From an uncultured Flavobacteriales bacterium (GTDB taxonomy: Bacteria; Bacteroidota; Bacteroidia; Flavobacteriales_D; Parvicellaceae), in assembly GCA_943788115.1 (NCBI GenBank), contig CALSPA010000004.1, forward strand, positions 53,595 through 117,594: a stretch of 64,000 bases of DNA. Direction: 5' to 3'. The notes under the pieces are model-generated. The model did no database searches and was not told the DNA's origin. It worked only from the letters and a program-made list of their open reading frames with translations. Positions 62,539-64,000 of the stretch are shown one piece after another (position 1 is the first letter of the stretch; every line of letters starts with the position of its first letter). The position numbers and the translations under genes were made by a program.

Positions 62539-64000
62539 CAAAAAGCTTTTTAATTCCAACTCTAATAATTCTTTGTTGTGGATGTTCTTTATTTAGAAAA
62601 ACCAAACCAGTTTTTTTAGAAGCAGACTTCAACAAGGCAAAAGAATACGCCCGTTTTATTACTAAAGATGAGCTTTTTAATAACCTTAGTGTTTTGTCTG
62701 CGGATTCTTTAGAGGGAAGAGAAACCACAAAGCCGGGACAAAAAAAGGCGGCAGACTTTATAAGAAACTTTTTTATAAGTAATAATATTCCGTTCCACCG
62801 CTCTCATAAACCAAGTATTTTCAAAAATTTAGTGTTGGTATTTCTGACTTTAAAAGAGCCTCTCTAGTTGTTGATAACGACACGCTAGAAATTATTAAAG
62901 ATTTTTATTTATTTGGAAACACTAAAGACACGTCTTTTAGTGATATTAACGTTGTGAGTGTGGGTTACGGAATTATTGATGGTGATTACAACGACTATTT
63001 AAATGTTGATGTAAAGAATAAAGTTGTTATTATCAATGAGGGCGTTCCAGTTGTCAGCCACTATCTCTAAGGGCTGGCAAAGTTGGAGAAAAAAACAAAA
63101 ACTTAGCCACAGAAAAAGGTGCTTTAGCGGTAATAACAATAAAAAACGATTACGGTTCTTCAATAGAAAGAATAGCGCCATTTTTATTGAATCCACAGAT
63201 GAAAATGCACAAAGATGTATTGGCCCAAAGCAACATGATACCAAATTTTTGTGTTTCTCAACAACTATTTAATCGTTTATTTAAGACAGCTAACAAAGTT
63301 AGTTTTACGGTTGATATTAATTATTTAGCCGAAGCAGAAAACGTTTTAGGTTATATTGAAGGTGGTGAATATAAAGATGAGGTTCTCGTTGTTTCAGCAC
63401 ATTATGATCATATTGGTTATGACAATGGTGAAATATGCAATGGTGCAGATGATGACGGTTCGGGAACCGTTAGTTTAATGTCTGTTGCTAAAGCCTTTAT
63501 AGAGGCAAAGAAGAATGGTTTCACAAATAAAAGAAGTATTCTTTTTCTTGCTGTTTCCGGAGAAGAAAAAGGTCTTTTTGGCTCTCGATATTATACCGAA
63601 AACCCAGTTTTCCCATTAAAAAATACAATAGCTGATTTAAATATTGACATGGTTGGCAGGATTGATACTGTTCACACAGACATTAATTACATTTATCTAA
63701 TTGGTTCTGATAAAATAAGCAAAGAGCTGCACAATATTAACGAAATGGTCAACGATAAGTTCATTGGCATTGATTTAGATTATACATTTAATTCTGAAGA
63801 TGATCCAAATAATTTTTATTATAGATCCGACCATTATAATTTTGCAAAAAACAACATTCCGGTCATTTTTTATTTTAGTGGTATTCATCGCGATTACCAT
63901 AAACCAACAGATGATATAGAAAAAATTAATTTTGACAAGCTTCACAATACCGCAAAATATGTTTTTTTTACAGCTTGGGAGTTGGTTAATAGAGAGAAAA
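62531..64000 (+). pseudogene. M28 family peptidase lipoprotein, frameshifted and cut by window end
   Basis: Zinc aminopeptidase-like protein of family M28. A GTG at 62531, overlapping rpiB, with one extra T at 62547-62551 removed gives MFNKKLLIPTLIILCCGCS, a clear lipoprotein signal. The next part (SLEGRETTKPGQKKAADFI) changes frame near 62811, and again near 63066 (each -1 or +2). The last segment is open to the window end and holds all catalytic features: SAHYDHIG, GADDDGSGT, SGEEKGLFGS, NIDMVGRID and IHRDYHKPTDD. The catalytic part looks intact, so the breaks may be sequence errors. The 3' end lies outside the window. Confidence 0.8.

Overview
The window is AT-rich DNA (about one third GC by eye) from a member of the Bacteroidota, most likely a marine or freshwater Flavobacteriales-type organism. 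Evidence: type IX secretion (T9SS) sorting domains of both types on secreted proteins, a giant SprB-like gliding adhesin with its PorP/SprF partner, the DUF4271-hemD-rnpA-ctpA gene order, an IleS2-like isoleucyl-tRNA synthetase, TAnnTTTG-type -7 boxes, and frequent TTG/GTG starts with weak Shine-Dalgarno sequences. I saw no rRNA, tRNA, CRISPR array, prophage or insertion sequence.

Layout. 1-4.1 kb: end of an NtrY-like histidine kinase, recO and a TonB-dependent receptor. 4.1-9.2 kb (minus strand): Lrp/AsnC regulator, cyclase-family hydrolase, hemW and an M1 aminopeptidase lipoprotein. 9.3-10.4 kb: biotin carboxyl carrier protein and a YceI-like lipoprotein, ending at a strong bidirectional terminator. 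10.8-17.6 kb (minus): two T9SS cargo proteins flanking riboflavin synthase. 17.7 kb: pdxA. 18.8-40 kb: a surface-protein region with a broken barrel/repeat/TPR protein on the minus strand, then on the plus strand a small CHU_C protein, a PorP/SprF protein, a roughly 4,680-residue SprB-like adhesin and a second PorP/SprF. 39.9-45 kb (minus): O-antigen ligase, ctpA, rnpA, hemD, DUF4271. 45.2-50.9 kb (plus): ileS, a DksA/TraR protein, lspA, a PhoD-like phosphodiesterase. 50.9-61.8 kb (minus): leuS, then a tightly packed signalling block (TPR-PPM phosphatase, rsmI, a hypothetical, a LytTR response regulator, a triple-PAS kinase, a secreted MORN protein). 62.1 kb to the end: rpiB and an M28 peptidase that runs off the window.

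The most unusual property is a set of frame breaks in seven genes, including essential ileS and hemD. Restoring the protein by comparison with relatives or with internal repeats shows about 14 single-base insertions plus a few -1/+2 events. They cluster at 19.9-23.4 kb, at the edges of a near-perfect 732-bp tandem triplication inside the adhesin gene, and at 62.5-63.1 kb. Because ileS is hit, residual sequencing or assembly error is the leading explanation, but three of the sites share a CTT-A context that deserves a check against reads. The most interesting biology is the adhesin: eight of its SprB repeats carry an Asp-rich DWDNDGxGDNDD-like loop that resembles calcium-binding motifs.
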